Shown here: piece after piece, positions 1-7,588 of the stretch | How the letters are laid out: each line of letters starts with the position of its first letter | Position numbering within the stretch: the first letter of the stretch is position 1 | Source of the DNA: an uncultured Lachnospiraceae bacterium | GTDB lineage: Bacteria; Bacillota; Clostridia; Lachnospirales; Lachnospiraceae | Assembly: GCA_910579645.1 (NCBI GenBank) | Contig: CAJTVK010000108.1 | Span: forward strand, 1 to 14,384 | DNA length: 14,384 nt | Direction: 5' to 3' | Notes under the pieces: generated by a model | Told to the model about the DNA's origin: nothing | Database searches by the model: none | The model's input: only the letters and a program-made list of their open reading frames with translations | Made by a program: the position numbers and the translations under genes

Positions 1-4
1 CGAT

Positions 5-35
5 CTCTTAGGCACTGTACTTTAGTGCCTTAGAG
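5..35. repeat. Short hairpin at left edge
   Basis: Positions 5-16 (CTCTTAGGCACT) and 24-35 (AGTGCCTTAGAG) form a 12-bp inverted repeat with one mismatch and a 7-nt loop. It lies beyond the 3' end of the minus-strand GTPase-nuclease gene, so it could help end that transcript. On the minus strand no run of T follows the stem, so a classical intrinsic terminator is not supported. It abuts the dispersed repeat copy at 30-67 and may be part of the same element. Confidence 0.45.
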
Positions 36-90
36 CCGCTGCGTTTGCCGCCGAGCGAAAGCGCGTCTGCATCCTATATGGTTCCGTGCA
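17..90 (+). repeat. Dispersed repeat, copy A
   Basis: Positions 30-67 match the reverse complement of 13599-13636 at 34 of 38 positions by eye, with the shared core CCGCTGCGTTTG followed by GAGCGAAAGCG. Similarity extends more weakly on both sides: GTACTTTAGTG at 17-27 resembles GTACTTAGTG in the other copy, and the CCGTGC near 84-89 resembles its outer arm. Two diverged copies in opposite orientation at intergenic places indicate a dispersed extragenic element of unknown function. The remaining bases up to 157 hold only the 3' flank of the next gene, with no gene or clear terminator seen. Confidence 0.6.
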
Positions 91-157
91 TGGGTCAGGG
101 GCTTTCCGGACGATACCGGCGGCACGGCCTCCCCCGGCACCACCTCCAAACAGAAAA

Positions 158-2857
158 TTAATCTCCTTCCCCTTTCCCGTTTTTCAGCTGCCTTACCGTC
201 TCCTCCGTCAGCGAGTCAAACAAATAGTTCCGCCCGTCCCGCTGTTTTTCCTTATACCCTTTATATAACGCGTCTCCCGCCCGCCGCACCTCTTCTTCCA
301 GTTCCCTGGCCGACAGCAGCCCGCAGCCCTGTCCCCGGATAATAATCTGCTCCATTCCGTCGGAAGTGGCCACCGTCACCTTTGCCCGCCGGCCGTTTTC
401 GTGGGCAAATTTTTCGATATACTGGTCGGCAGTCTCCGCTTCTTTCGTATACACCACATGAATATTGTGATAGTCCGACACTTCCGTATCATGCCCCTGT
501 ATCCGGTAGGCATCAAATACTACAATCAGGCTGATTCCACGCACTCCCTGATAGTTGCACAGAATATCCAGCAGCTTCCCCCTGGCTCCGTCCATATTTA
601 CCGCCGCCAGTGCCCTCAGTTCCTCCCAGGCATAAATAATATTGTATCCGTCCACCAGCAAATATTCTTCCTGCTTCTCCTGTTTCTTATAGTTCCTTAA
701 GACCGGCTGTGCATAACCGGCTTCCGAATTTTTCCTCTTCTCCCCGGCAGAGCCCCTCCGTCTCCTGCTTTCCGTCTTTTTATTGGCATAAAACGTTCTC
801 TCCAATATAGCGTCTATTTCCTCCGTCCCCAGCCAAGGCCCGTCGTCTTCCCCTGCCCTTTCCTTCTCTTCCCTGCGATTTTCCTCTCCGCTTTCCGGTT
901 CTTCCCCGTCCTGTTTCCCCAGCACGCTCTCCAAGTGCATATATTCTTTCACCCTGTCCCATTCCACCGCAAATCCCGCGCCATGGGCGCAGAAAACCGA
1001 ACCGGCCGGGTTTTCCGTATCCCGCGCCGGGTCATAGCCTATTCGCTCCACGGTTTCCTGCATATCATGGCATGGCTCATAGCCGCGGAAGGTACAGGAC
1101 ATCTTCCCCTCTCCCTTTGTATAAGCGGTCACTTCTTTCTGATAATCCTGTACGGAGGCCGCCGGCACTTTTCCGGCCAATACCGATATCCCGCCCTCCG
1201 TGCCGGTCAGTTCAAAGCTTCCGGAACGCTTTTCCATATCCGCCATGGCACGCCCCGTCATATTGGCCGGCACTTCCAGGCGGAAATCATAGTAAGGCTC
1301 CAACAGCACCGACCGGGCTTCCATCAGCCCCTGCCGCAAAGCCCGGTAAGTAGCCTGCCGGAAGTCCCCGCCTTCCGTATGCTTCGGATGCGCCCGGCCT
1401 GCTGCCAGCGTAATCTTCATATCCGTAATAGGCGCACCGGTCAGTACCCCCTTATGTTCCTTTTCCTCCAAATGGGTCAGCACAAGCCTCTGCCAATTCC
1501 TGTCCAGTACATCCTCACTGCAGTCCGTCCCGAACACCAGCCCGCTGCCGGCCTCGCCCGCCTCCAGCAGCAGATGCACCTCCGCATAATGCCGCAAAGG
1601 CTCAAAATGCCCCACGCCCTCTGCCCGTCCCTCAATCGTTTCCTTATAGACAATATTCCCGCTGCCGAATCCCACGTCCACGCCGAACCGTTCTTTTATC
1701 ATGCCGGCCAGCACTTCCGTCTGAACCTCGCCCATAATCTTGGCCTGTATTTCTTTCAGCTTCTCCTCCCACACAATATGCAGCTGAGGTTCCTCTTCCT
1801 CCAGCTGCCGCAGTTTCGGCAGAAGCAGAGCCGCATCGCATCCCTCCGGCAAAATCAGCCGGTAATTAAGTACCGGCTCCAATACGGGCTGAAAGCTTCC
1901 GCGTTCCGCCCCCAGTCCCTCTCCCGCATAAGATTTTGACAGCCCGGCCACCGCACAGACATCCCCGCCCTGCACTTCTTCCTGTGTGCCGTACTTTTCT
2001 CCCGAATAAATCCTTATCTGACTGACCTTTTCCTCCCACTCCTCTTCCCCTCTCTTTCCGGCCAGCATCGAACGTGTTCTCAGTTTCCCTCCCGTCACCT
2101 TTAAGAAGGTCAGGCGGTTTCCCTGCGCATCCCTGCCGATCTTATATACCCGGGCGGCGAATGCTTCCCCGTAAACCGGCATCTTGGTCAGGCGGCATAT
2201 TCCCCGGAGAAACTCCTCCACCCCTATGGATTTCAGGGCAGAGCCGAAATAGCAGGGAAACACCTTTCTCTCCCCAATCAGCCGCCGGATTTCCTCTTCC
2301 TCCACCCTTCCCGTTTCCAGAAAGCCGTCCAAGGTTTTCTCGTCCGCCGTGGCCACCTCTTCGTAAAAGGCATCCGACCCTTCCTCCGTGAAATCTATGC
2401 ATTCTCCGGCCAGCCTCTGCCGCAGCCGAGCCATAAGAGCCTCTTTATCGGTGCCCGGCTGATCCATTTTGTTCACGAACAGGAAGACAGGAATGGCATA
2501 CTGTTTCAGCAGACGCCAAAGCGTATGGGTATGCCCCTGCACGCCGTCCGCGCCGTTGATGACCAGTATGGCATAATCCAATACCTGCAGCGTACGTTCC
2601 ATCTCCGCGGAAAAATCCACATGGCCCGGCGTATCCAAAAGCGTCACCTGCGTATCCTCCAGCCAAAACAGCGCCTGTTTGGAAAAAATCGTGATTCCCC
2701 GGCTCCGTTCCAGGGCATAAGTATCCAGAAAGGCATCCCCGTTGTCCACCCTTCCCATTGCCCGGATCGCACCGCTATAATATAGCATGGCTTCCGAAAG
2801 CGTCGTCTTTCCCGCATCCACATGCGCCAATATGCCTATGACCAGCTTTTTCATCAC
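158..2857 (-). CDS. Tet(M)/EF-G-like ribosomal GTPase fused to a YacP/Rae1-type NYN nuclease
   Basis: An unbroken 899-codon frame with two parts. Residues 1 to about 640 are a complete translation-factor GTPase of the Tet(M)/EF-G class. G1 is AHVDAGKT (11-18), SRGITI is the switch I segment (52-57), G3 is DTPGH (75-79) and G4 is NKMD (129-132). EF-G-like domains II to V follow, with HFEPLRHYAEV (417-427) opening domain IV. A charged Glu/Arg/Lys-rich linker covers about 641-730. Residues 731-860 form a NYN (PIN-like) domain of the YacP/Rae1 type: LLVDGYN (733-739), VVFDAY (779-784), YTKEAETAD (803-811), ATSD (830-833); likely metal-binding acids are D736, D782, E808 or D811, and D833. B. subtilis Rae1 cuts mRNA in the ribosomal A site. 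Tet(M) is about 640 residues, so the extra length is the nuclease. The first codon is GTG with GGAG 9 nt upstream (2867-2870); ATG at 2854 is the alternative. The gene begins 3 nt after the kinase stop. Domain calls are firm; the joint function is inference. Confidence 0.9.
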   Translation of the reverse strand: MMKKLVIGILAHVDAGKTTLSEAMLYYSGAIRAMGRVDNGDAFLDTYALERSRGITIFSKQALFWLEDTQVTLLDTPGHVDFSAEMERTLQVLDYAILVINGADGVQGHTHTLWRLLKQYAIPVFLFVNKMDQPGTDKEALMARLRQRLAGECIDFTEEGSDAFYEEVATADEKTLDGFLETGRVEEEEIRRLIGERKVFPCYFGSALKSIGVEEFLRGICRLTKMPVYGEAFAARVYKIGRDAQGNRLTFLKVTGGKLRTRSMLAGKRGEEEWEEKVSQIRIYSGEKYGTQEEVQGGDVCAVAGLSKSYAGEGLGAERGSFQPVLEPVLNYRLILPEGCDAALLLPKLRQLEEEEPQLHIVWEEKLKEIQAKIMGEVQTEVLAGMIKERFGVDVGFGSGNIVYKETIEGRAEGVGHFEPLRHYAEVHLLLEAGEAGSGLVFGTDCSEDVLDRNWQRLVLTHLEEKEHKGVLTGAPITDMKITLAAGRAHPKHTEGGDFRQATYRALRQGLMEARSVLLEPYYDFRLEVPANMTGRAMADMEKRSGSFELTGTEGGISVLAGKVPAASVQDYQKEVTAYTKGEGKMSCTFRGYEPCHDMQETVERIGYDPARDTENPAGSVFCAHGAGFAVEWDRVKEYMHLESVLGKQDGEEPESGEENRREEKERAGEDDGPWLGTEEIDAILERTFYANKKTESRRRRGSAGEKRKNSEAGYAQPVLRNYKKQEKQEEYLLVDGYNIIYAWEELRALAAVNMDGARGKLLDILCNYQGVRGISLIVVFDAYRIQGHDTEVSDYHNIHVVYTKEAETADQYIEKFAHENGRRAKVTVATSDGMEQIIIRGQGCGLLSARELEEEVRRAGDALYKGYKEKQRDGRNYLFDSLTEETVRQLKNGKGEGD

Positions 2858-2860
2858 CGC

Positions 2861-5395
2861 CTAAAACTCCAATCCAGATAATGTATTCTCCCCCTTCAGC
2901 AGCGGGAACACCAAAACCACTTTGAACAAGTCCCCGTCCAACCGTATCTCAAAGCTCCCCTTCTGAGCTTCCGTCAGATTCTTCGCAATGGACAGCCCCA
3001 GCCCGCTTCCTTCCGTGCTGCGCGCCACATCCCCCCGGATAAACCGCTCCGTCAGTTCCGCCGCATCAATGTTCAGCGGCTGTGCGGAAATATTTTTCAC
3101 TGAAAATTCCACATACGGACGGCCTTCCTCGTCGGACTGCTCCTTCATGTCCACATATACCCGGGTGCCTTCCAAGGCATATTTATATATATTGTTGAAC
3201 AGGTTTTCCATCACGCGCCATATCCGCCTGCTGTCGGCCTCTATATACATGCTGCCGTGTTCCGTGTTCATCACAGGGGTCAGACGTTTCAGTTCGAATT
3301 TCTCGGAAAATTCGCCCATTGTCTGATTTACCAATTCCACTAAATTGATCCGTTCCCAATGAAGGGAAATATTCCCCGAAGATATTTTGGATGCTTCCAC
3401 CAGATCGTCCGTCAACTGCTTCAGCCTCTGGGATTTCGTATCCAGCACCTCCACATAGCTGCGCACTTTTGCATCCCCGATATTTTCCCGCTTAATCAGA
3501 TCCACATAATTTATGATGGAAGTAAGGGGCGTCTTAATGTCATGGGAAACATTGGTAATCAAATCCGCTTTCAGCCGTTCATCCTTCATACTGGTTTCCA
3601 CCGCGCTCCGGATTCCGTCGCCGATACTGTTGACTGCCTGTGCCAATGCCAGGTTATCCCCATGAAGGTTGGATTCATCCACCTTATAGTGCAGATCCCC
3701 TTCCTTAATTTTCTCAATGCCCTTCACAATCCGCTGTCTGTCCTTTGTATTCCGGTAAATCAATATTCCAAAGGCGGCATCCAGACATGCCGCAGCGGCA
3801 ATTCCTTTCCACCCCAGCAGCACAAGAGCCAGATTGACCAACAGGAAAATAAGATACGGCACCCAAGTCTTTATAATCACATTCCCATTGTCATAAACCT
3901 TCCACGCAGTGGTCCTTCCGGTAACTAAGATTCTCCTTGTCAGGCTTTCCTTCCAAAGGTTGTCGGCTTTCAGCCGCCGCACCATGCTGTAATAGAAGCA
4001 GGTAAACAGCAATTCACATACCAGCACTACGGCACCGCCGGCAAACTTAAACCATGTCTCATAGTAATATTCAAACGACATGGAGTCAAATACATAAGTA
4101 AGGCTGACGATAATGCCGCCCAAAAGCACTATAATCCCCGCCACCATGCATTCGGTAGGTATATAGTCTATTTTTTTCAGGGCAATGCCCGTATTGCCTT
4201 CCGCATCCCTATAGACCCCTTCCTTCATGGTCAGGTAAACATACAGGCACAGATAAAGCGCAACACAGATTACCATCCCGCCAATCAGCTGCCAATAATA
4301 GGGCACATAATTTTTATAGCCGCCGTAACCCTGCACATAAACATCCTTTGCCGGATAACCGGTATCCACTCCGATCCACACTTTCGTGCTTTCCGGATAG
4401 GCATACTCATAGCTGTTGAATACTTTGCGCACCGTATCTTCCTCAATCAGCGTATCCGTATCGTAAATCATATTTTCCGGGTCAAAATAAAGGTATTTCC
4501 CGTATGCCTTAAACTGTTCCCCCACCTCTTTTTCCGTAAGGTTCCGTGCCGTCAGGTTCGTATAGACTTCCGTCCTGTCCCCGATTCTTTTCAGCACATA
4601 AAAACGCAGGTTGGAATTGTCTTCATGATAAAACTCCTTGTAGTGCAGATAGCCCTCATAATTGTTATTTAAGGTGACGGCCGTGTCCGTCACATACTCG
4701 CATAAGTCATAATAATCGTCCCAAGTCCCCACATACTCTTCAATATTTTTTCCTTCCACGGTCTGGTACCGGTTCAGCAGCACCCTCCCGTTCGTCTCTT
4801 CCCGCCTGAACTCACCGCTTTCCATCTGATTTGCCGATACGCTGTACTCCTCGGTATATTCCTCAATCTGGGCATTGAACGGCGTGATAATGCCCCCCTG
4901 GAAATTCATGGCTCCATAGTCGATGCTTGTATACCTGCTTGTCCTGCTGAGAAATTCATCGGCCTGTTCCGACGTAAACCAGCGGTCTTCGTACTCAAAG
5001 CCAAACTGCGCCCACTTAATCAGATCCTCCAGCCTGTATTTTACCGTCAGATACTTCTGCGGAACGCCGGAATAGCGGTAATAGAAAGTTGCCACGTCAA
5101 TTTCCTTATCGCTGTCAAAGTGGCCGGCCGTCTCCATTTGAGAGCGCACTGCCACCATATGGGCCACATCCGCCACCCCTCTTCCGAAAATGTAATTGAA
5201 CAAAAGGGAATCTTCGTATACTTTTCCTTTTTCCTCAGCCTTCATGCTGTAGCTGTAATTGCCGTCCACGCCTTTTATCATGACGCTGGAGCCGGTCAGC
5301 ACCACTAAAAGAATGACTGCTGCCGTAACAATCAGCACATGCTGTAACAGATGCAATATCTTCCTGATGCCGTTTTCAAGCGGTTTCCCTTTCAT
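2861..5395 (-). CDS. Multi-pass membrane sensor histidine kinase
   Basis: 844 residues. A first membrane helix at about 17-37 is followed by a large Tyr- and acid-rich extracytoplasmic region (about 41-365) with no family I recognise. Further hydrophobic helices lie near 367-390, 413-435, 449-471 and 510-547. A linker resembling HAMP (about 548-600) leads to the dimerisation/phosphoacceptor motif NVSHDIKTPL with H618, an N box ENLFNNIYKYA (730-740), RFIRGD (784-789) and the G box EGSGLGLSIAKNL (795-807). It should autophosphorylate on H618 and pass phosphate to the regulator encoded just upstream, whose stop lies 24 nt away. A GGGAGG ribosome site (5404-5409) sits 8 nt before the ATG. The sensor is unusually large, with several membrane helices between the extracellular part and the kinase core. 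The ligand is unknown; envelope or antibiotic stress is a guess from family and context. Confidence 0.92.
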   Translation of the reverse strand: MKGKPLENGIRKILHLLQHVLIVTAAVILLVVLTGSSVMIKGVDGNYSYSMKAEEKGKVYEDSLLFNYIFGRGVADVAHMVAVRSQMETAGHFDSDKEIDVATFYYRYSGVPQKYLTVKYRLEDLIKWAQFGFEYEDRWFTSEQADEFLSRTSRYTSIDYGAMNFQGGIITPFNAQIEEYTEEYSVSANQMESGEFRREETNGRVLLNRYQTVEGKNIEEYVGTWDDYYDLCEYVTDTAVTLNNNYEGYLHYKEFYHEDNSNLRFYVLKRIGDRTEVYTNLTARNLTEKEVGEQFKAYGKYLYFDPENMIYDTDTLIEEDTVRKVFNSYEYAYPESTKVWIGVDTGYPAKDVYVQGYGGYKNYVPYYWQLIGGMVICVALYLCLYVYLTMKEGVYRDAEGNTGIALKKIDYIPTECMVAGIIVLLGGIIVSLTYVFDSMSFEYYYETWFKFAGGAVVLVCELLFTCFYYSMVRRLKADNLWKESLTRRILVTGRTTAWKVYDNGNVIIKTWVPYLIFLLVNLALVLLGWKGIAAAACLDAAFGILIYRNTKDRQRIVKGIEKIKEGDLHYKVDESNLHGDNLALAQAVNSIGDGIRSAVETSMKDERLKADLITNVSHDIKTPLTSIINYVDLIKRENIGDAKVRSYVEVLDTKSQRLKQLTDDLVEASKISSGNISLHWERINLVELVNQTMGEFSEKFELKRLTPVMNTEHGSMYIEADSRRIWRVMENLFNNIYKYALEGTRVYVDMKEQSDEEGRPYVEFSVKNISAQPLNIDAAELTERFIRGDVARSTEGSGLGLSIAKNLTEAQKGSFEIRLDGDLFKVVLVFPLLKGENTLSGLEF

Positions 5396-5419
5396 CCTGC
5401 AAGCCTCCCTATTCCCTGT

Positions 5420-6112
5420 CTATTGTTTCTCTACTTTATAGCCGACGCCCCACACCACTTTCAGGTAACGCGGATCCTTCGGGTCGATTTCTATTTTCTC
5501 CCGGATATGCCTGATATGGACGGCTACCGTATTGTCTGCCCCGATTGCCTCTTCGTTCCATATGCTTTCATAAATCTGATCCGTGGAAAAGACCCTTCCC
5601 TGATTCTTCACAAGCAAAAGCAGGATATTATACTCAATCGGCGTCAGCTTTACGCTCTCCCCGTCCACCGTGACCTCTTTCGTCTCATCGTTCATGCAAA
5701 GGCCGCCCGCCTGAAACAAGGCGTTGTTCTCCGTGTTCAGATTCCCCAAGGTGGTATACCTGCGCAGGTTGGATTTGACCCTGGCCACCAGTTCCAGCGG
5801 ATTAAAGGGCTTTGTGACATAATCGTCCGCGCCGATATTCAGTCCCAGTATTTTATCCGTATCCTCCGACTTGGCCGACAGTATAATAATGGGAATGCTG
5901 CTGTATTCCCTTATTTTCAGCGTTGCATGGATGCCGTCCAGCCTGGGCATCATAATATCCAGAATCAGAAGATGGACTTCCTTCTCTTTCAGCACACGGA
6001 TTGCCTGCTCCCCGTCATACGCTTTATAGACCTGATACCCTTCCTGCATCAGGTAGATTTCAATCGCATCCACAATTTCTCTGTCATCGTCACATACTAA
6101 CACTGCCGCCAT
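5420..6112 (-). CDS. OmpR/PhoB-family response regulator
   Basis: 230 residues from the ATG at 6112, preceded by AAAGGA about 8 nt upstream. The frame runs open a further ten codons to a TTG at 6142, but receiver domains normally begin within a few residues of the acidic pocket, so the inner start (MAAVLVCDDD) is preferred. The receiver domain has the acidic triplet D8-D10, phosphoacceptor D52 in LILDIMMP, a conserved Ser in LSAKSED and Lys in TKPF. The C-terminal winged helix carries LTPIEYNILLLLVKNQGRVFS and ends in the GVGYK signature, typical of OmpR/PhoB DNA-binding domains. It is the first gene of a three-gene unit with the kinase and the GTPase-nuclease. It is the likely phosphorylation partner of the kinase and may control its own promoter through the palindrome at 6228-6242. 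Confidence 0.93.
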   Translation of the reverse strand: MAAVLVCDDDREIVDAIEIYLMQEGYQVYKAYDGEQAIRVLKEKEVHLLILDIMMPRLDGIHATLKIREYSSIPIIILSAKSEDTDKILGLNIGADDYVTKPFNPLELVARVKSNLRRYTTLGNLNTENNALFQAGGLCMNDETKEVTVDGESVKLTPIEYNILLLLVKNQGRVFSTDQIYESIWNEEAIGADNTVAVHIRHIREKIEIDPKDPRYLKVVWGVGYKVEKQ

Positions 6113-6130
6113 ATCTTTATCCTTTCTCCT

Positions 6131-6169
6131 GCCGCGCCGCAAAGCCGGATCAGGCTTCCTGCGGCGGCG
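6131..6169 (-). promoter_or_regulatory. G+C-rich hairpin in the response-regulator leader
   Basis: Read on the minus strand, GCCGCCGC, a short internal loop and AAGCC pair across a TGATCC loop with GGCTT and GCGGCGCGGC, with a 2-nt bulge. The structure ends right next to the AGGAG/AAAGG ribosome-binding region. No T run follows it in the minus direction, so it is not a normal intrinsic terminator. It may hinder or tune translation or be a processing site. This was folded by eye only. Confidence 0.4.
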
Positions 6170-6212
6170 TCTTTGGCTACCGTAATCACTATAGCTTTAT
6201 TTTTTTAAGGGC

Positions 6213-6242
6213 TATATAGGAAATTAATTAAGATTTTCTTAA
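6213..6242 (-). promoter_or_regulatory. Candidate promoter and operator of the two-component unit
   Basis: The perfect palindrome TTAAGATTTTCTTAA (6228-6242) lies upstream of the response regulator. On the minus strand its outer half gives TTAAGA, 18 nt before TATATA (6213-6218), a weak -35/-10 pair. A regulator binding the palindrome would touch the -35 region, which suits autoactivation or repression. The assignment is by eye. The weak -35 is what one would expect of an activated promoter, but no binding consensus for this family is proven here. Confidence 0.4.
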
Positions 6243-6258
6243 TGCCTTCTTCCGCCTT

Positions 6259-7113
6259 TTATATCAGGCCGAGAAACGCCCCCAGATTCCCTCTCTTCCC
6301 ATGGCTTGCCCTGTGGGAAAACAAGTATTCCGGATTGCAGCAGGTACAGATATCCGTCACATGGATATTTCCTGCCGGAACGCCTGCCGCCAGAAAAACA
6401 TAATAATTCGCTTTCCATAAATCCAGCAGATATTTATCCCCGCCTTTCGGCACAAGGAAATCCTCCCATTCCTCCTGCGGGAACTCCTGCCTGAACCGCT
6501 GCGCCACATCGCCGCTTATCTCATAACAGTCCCCGCAGATGGAGGGTCCGACCGCCGCCACTACGTCTTTGGCCTCCGTCCCGAAGGACTCTTTCATGGC
6601 TTCCAGCGTCCGTGCCCCCATACGGCCTGCGGTGCCTCTCCATCCCGAATGGGACAGTCCGATTGCCCGGTTTTTCGTATCCGCCAGATACAGCGGGACA
6701 CAGTCCGCATAAAAAGTGGCCAGGACAATTCCCTTCTCATCGGTAATCAGCCCGTCCACATCCGTATAATCCTTAGGTACCGTAACCCCTTTTCCTTTAT
6801 CGCTTTCCGTCACCCGGCGCACATTCACCGTATGAGTCTGATCCGAACAGACAAAATCTCCCACGCCGCAGCCCAGCACCGCAGCCACGCGGCGGAAGTT
6901 CTCATCCACTGCCTCTTTCCTGTCCCCTCTCGCATAGCTTAAATTCATGGAGGCAAAAATCCCTTCGCTTACGCCGCCGGTACGGGTGGAAAAGAGATGC
7001 CGTACCATGCCCGTCTCTTCCAAAGAAGGAAAGGTCAGATATTCCATATCTCCCGAAACATTCCTATGCAGCGTCTCCCGCCCTTTCCCGTCCCCTTTTC
7101 TTTTTATCTCCAT
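6259..7113 (-). CDS. pgeF: Peptidoglycan editing factor PgeF (YfiH/DUF152 family)
   Basis: 284 residues. The zinc-site and active-site motifs of the YfiH/LACC1 family are all present: SDQTHT with H94, YADCVPLYLAD with C138, and LSHSGWRGT with H155, followed by GPSICGDCYEIS and the C-terminal CTCCNPEYLFSHRAS. In E. coli the family member removes wrongly incorporated L-serine from peptidoglycan precursors; related enzymes act on purine nucleosides or phenols. The ATG at 7113 overlaps the last 10 bases of yraN and has AAGGAG (7120-7125) 6 nt upstream, which supports coupled translation and this start over the Met 22 residues downstream. Length is slightly above the usual 240-275 because of the short basic N-terminus. 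It is the last gene of the rplS-side cluster. Confidence 0.93.
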   Translation of the reverse strand: MEIKRKGDGKGRETLHRNVSGDMEYLTFPSLEETGMVRHLFSTRTGGVSEGIFASMNLSYARGDRKEAVDENFRRVAAVLGCGVGDFVCSDQTHTVNVRRVTESDKGKGVTVPKDYTDVDGLITDEKGIVLATFYADCVPLYLADTKNRAIGLSHSGWRGTAGRMGARTLEAMKESFGTEAKDVVAAVGPSICGDCYEISGDVAQRFRQEFPQEEWEDFLVPKGGDKYLLDLWKANYYVFLAAGVPAGNIHVTDICTCCNPEYLFSHRASHGKRGNLGAFLGLI

Positions 7114-7493
7114 TTATGTCTCCTTCCCTCATAGATATGGTCAAAGGCATTCTTATGCCAGACAATTCTTTCTTCTTCCCCCGTGCCGTCTATTGCCACC
7201 ACATCGTAACGGACTGCCTGCCCGTCCCCGATTCCGCGTAAACAGCGATAGTAATCGGCCACCCTGCATATCTTCCTCTGCTTTGCCGCCGTCACGGCCT
7301 CCGCAGGATTTCCGCTCACCCCCGAAGCCCGGTATTTCACTTCCGCAAATACAAGATACCCTTCTTCCTCCCCTATCACGTCAATCTCTCCCTGCCGGCA
7401 GCGGAAATTTCTCTCCAAAACAACGAATCCCCGTTCCGTCATATAAGCGCAGGCTCTCTCCTCGAACCGTTCACCGACTTCCCTCTTATTCAT
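7104..7493 (-). CDS. yraN: YraN/UPF0102 family nuclease-fold protein
   Basis: 129 residues from the ATG at 7493, which has GGAGG (7501-7506) 7 nt upstream. The frame is open 11 codons further to 7526, but that extension has no better ribosome site and family members start close to the GERFEERACAYM segment. The core GEIDVIG (35-41) and VFAEVKYRAS (48-57) give the PD-(D/E)XK-like set D38, E51 and K53, as in archaeal resolvase-related nucleases. The cellular role is unsettled in most bacteria. It sits between the FlhB-like gene (95 nt away) and pgeF (10-base overlap) and is common in this neighbourhood in Firmicutes. Confidence 0.9.
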   Translation of the reverse strand: MNKREVGERFEERACAYMTERGFVVLERNFRCRQGEIDVIGEEEGYLVFAEVKYRASGVSGNPAEAVTAAKQRKICRVADYYRCLRGIGDGQAVRYDVVAIDGTGEEERIVWHKNAFDHIYEGRRHKWR

Positions 7494-7588
7494 CCCTTCC
7501 CCTCCTCTGAACCTGCTCCGAGCCATATTGCCGCTCTATTCTGCCACCCGCCGCTGCCTGCCGCACCGACTCTTCCCTCTGCCGTTCC

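Noticed and set aside
91..157. Intrinsic terminator right after the GTPase-nuclease gene
   Set aside because: The stretch is G+C-rich but offers no good stem followed by a T run on the minus strand.
935..1939. 334-codon plus-strand open frame
   Set aside because: It lies wholly antisense to the GTPase-nuclease gene, whose motifs are clear; the product is rich in His, Arg, Pro and Gln as expected of a shadow frame.
158..2857. Classical tetracycline resistance gene
   Set aside because: The overall class is right, but the key domain IV loop differs and a nuclease domain is fused, so calling it a tet gene would overstate the evidence.
5351..6100. 249-codon plus-strand open frame
   Set aside because: It is antisense to the response regulator and the kinase start, with no recognisable domain.
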